A stretch of DNA of 64,000 nt, taken from NCBI GenBank assembly GCA_950097015.1, contig CATNEN010000003.1, positions 2,286,001 to 2,350,000 of the forward strand. Direction: 5' to 3'. The first letter of the stretch is position 1; each line of letters starts with the position of its first letter. A program made the position numbers and the translations under genes. The notes below the pieces were generated by a model. The model saw nothing but the letters and a program-made list of their open reading frames with translations. It searched no databases and had not been told where the DNA came from. Positions 63,288-64,000 of this stretch are shown piece after piece. This DNA is from Macrostomum hystrix. Its lineage: Eukaryota > Platyhelminthes > Macrostomidae.

Positions 63288-64000
63288 TCTAGACACACCG
63301 ATTGTTATCAAAGACACACCGGTTGTTATCAAAGACACACCAGTTGTTATCAAAGGCACACCGGTTGTTATCAAATACACACAGGTTGTTATCAAAGACA
63401 CACCGGTTGTCATCAAAGACACACCGGTTGTTATCAAAGACACACGGGTTGTTATTATCAAAGACACACCGGTTGTTATTAAAGACACACCGGTTGTTAT
63501 CATCAAAGACACACCGATTGTCATCAAAGACACACCGGTTGTTATCATCAAAGACACACCGGTTGTTATTAAAGACACACCGGTCGTTATTATCGAAGAC
63601 ACACCGGTTCTTATCGAAGACACACAGGTTGTTATCGAAGACACACAGGTTGTTATCAAAGACACACCAGTTGTTATCATCAAAGACACACCTGTTGTTA
63701 TCATCAAAGACACACCGGTTGTTATCAAAGACACACAGGTTGTTATCAAAGACACACAGGTTGTTATCAAAGACACACAGGTTGTTATCGAAGACACACC
63801 AGTTGTTATCAAAGACACACGGGTTGTTATCAAAGACACACGGGTTGTTATCAAAGACACACCGGTTGTTATCAAAGACACACCGGTTGTTATCAAAGAC
63901 ACACGGGTTGTTATCAAAGACACACCGGTTGTTATCAAAGGCACACCGGTTGTTATCAAAGACACACGGGTTGTTATCAAAGACACACCGGTTGTTATCA
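63288..64000 (+). repeat. 21-bp minisatellite running off the window
   Basis: Unit with AAAGACACACCGGTTGTTAT, 21 or 24 bp, about 33 copies. Confidence 0.95.

Overview
The window is animal nuclear DNA. It holds spliced genes with GT-AG introns, and its proteins (a TRPC cation channel, a Notch-ligand DSL protein, a protocadherin, a PDP-family PPM protein) are metazoan families. The channel resembles the TRPC4/5 and insect trp-gamma type. The extreme minisatellite load and the mix of SINEs, a Helitron and a hAT-type MITE suggest an invertebrate, perhaps a spiralian, but I cannot name the species.

Layout. (1) Positions 1-38449, + strand: a TRPC channel gene, 5'-truncated by the window edge. Twelve exons total about 2.9 kb across 38 kb, and all splice phases agree from the first visible codon to the stop (959 visible residues). 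(2) Positions 25057-29718, - strand, nested in TRPC intron 7: a complete eight-exon gene of 422 residues with signal peptide, MNNL region, DSL domain, one membrane helix and a cytoplasmic tail. It has no EGF repeats. (3) Positions 40883-42911, - strand: a three-exon pyruvate dehydrogenase phosphatase-like (PPM) protein that has lost every recognisable metal-binding or catalytic acidic residue, so it looks like a pseudophosphatase. (4) Positions 43351-45071: a hAT-type MITE with a perfect 8-bp target duplication and a decayed Helitron keeping only the helicase C-terminus. (5) Positions 45100-51300: intergenic, with tandem arrays, a SINE and AT-rich DNA. (6) Positions 51309-61328, - strand: the 3' part of a protocadherin (cadherin repeats, membrane helix, Gln-rich tail); its 5' exons lie beyond the right edge.

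The dominant structural feature is tandem repeats. Most long introns, and some intergenic DNA, are built of minisatellites with 5-36 bp units, nearly every array a different sequence. Several arrays next to splice junctions carry the matching splice motif in each unit (donor-like after donors, acceptor-like before acceptors). Several show higher-order duplications (about 850, 750 and 333 bp). Most of the skewed arrays are pyrimidine-rich on the + strand whichever way the host gene runs. Most of the very long open reading frames come from these arrays and are not genes.

The four genes do not form a pathway. All three membrane proteins are plausible cell-surface or signalling proteins, but the only positional link is the nesting of the DSL gene in the TRPC gene.
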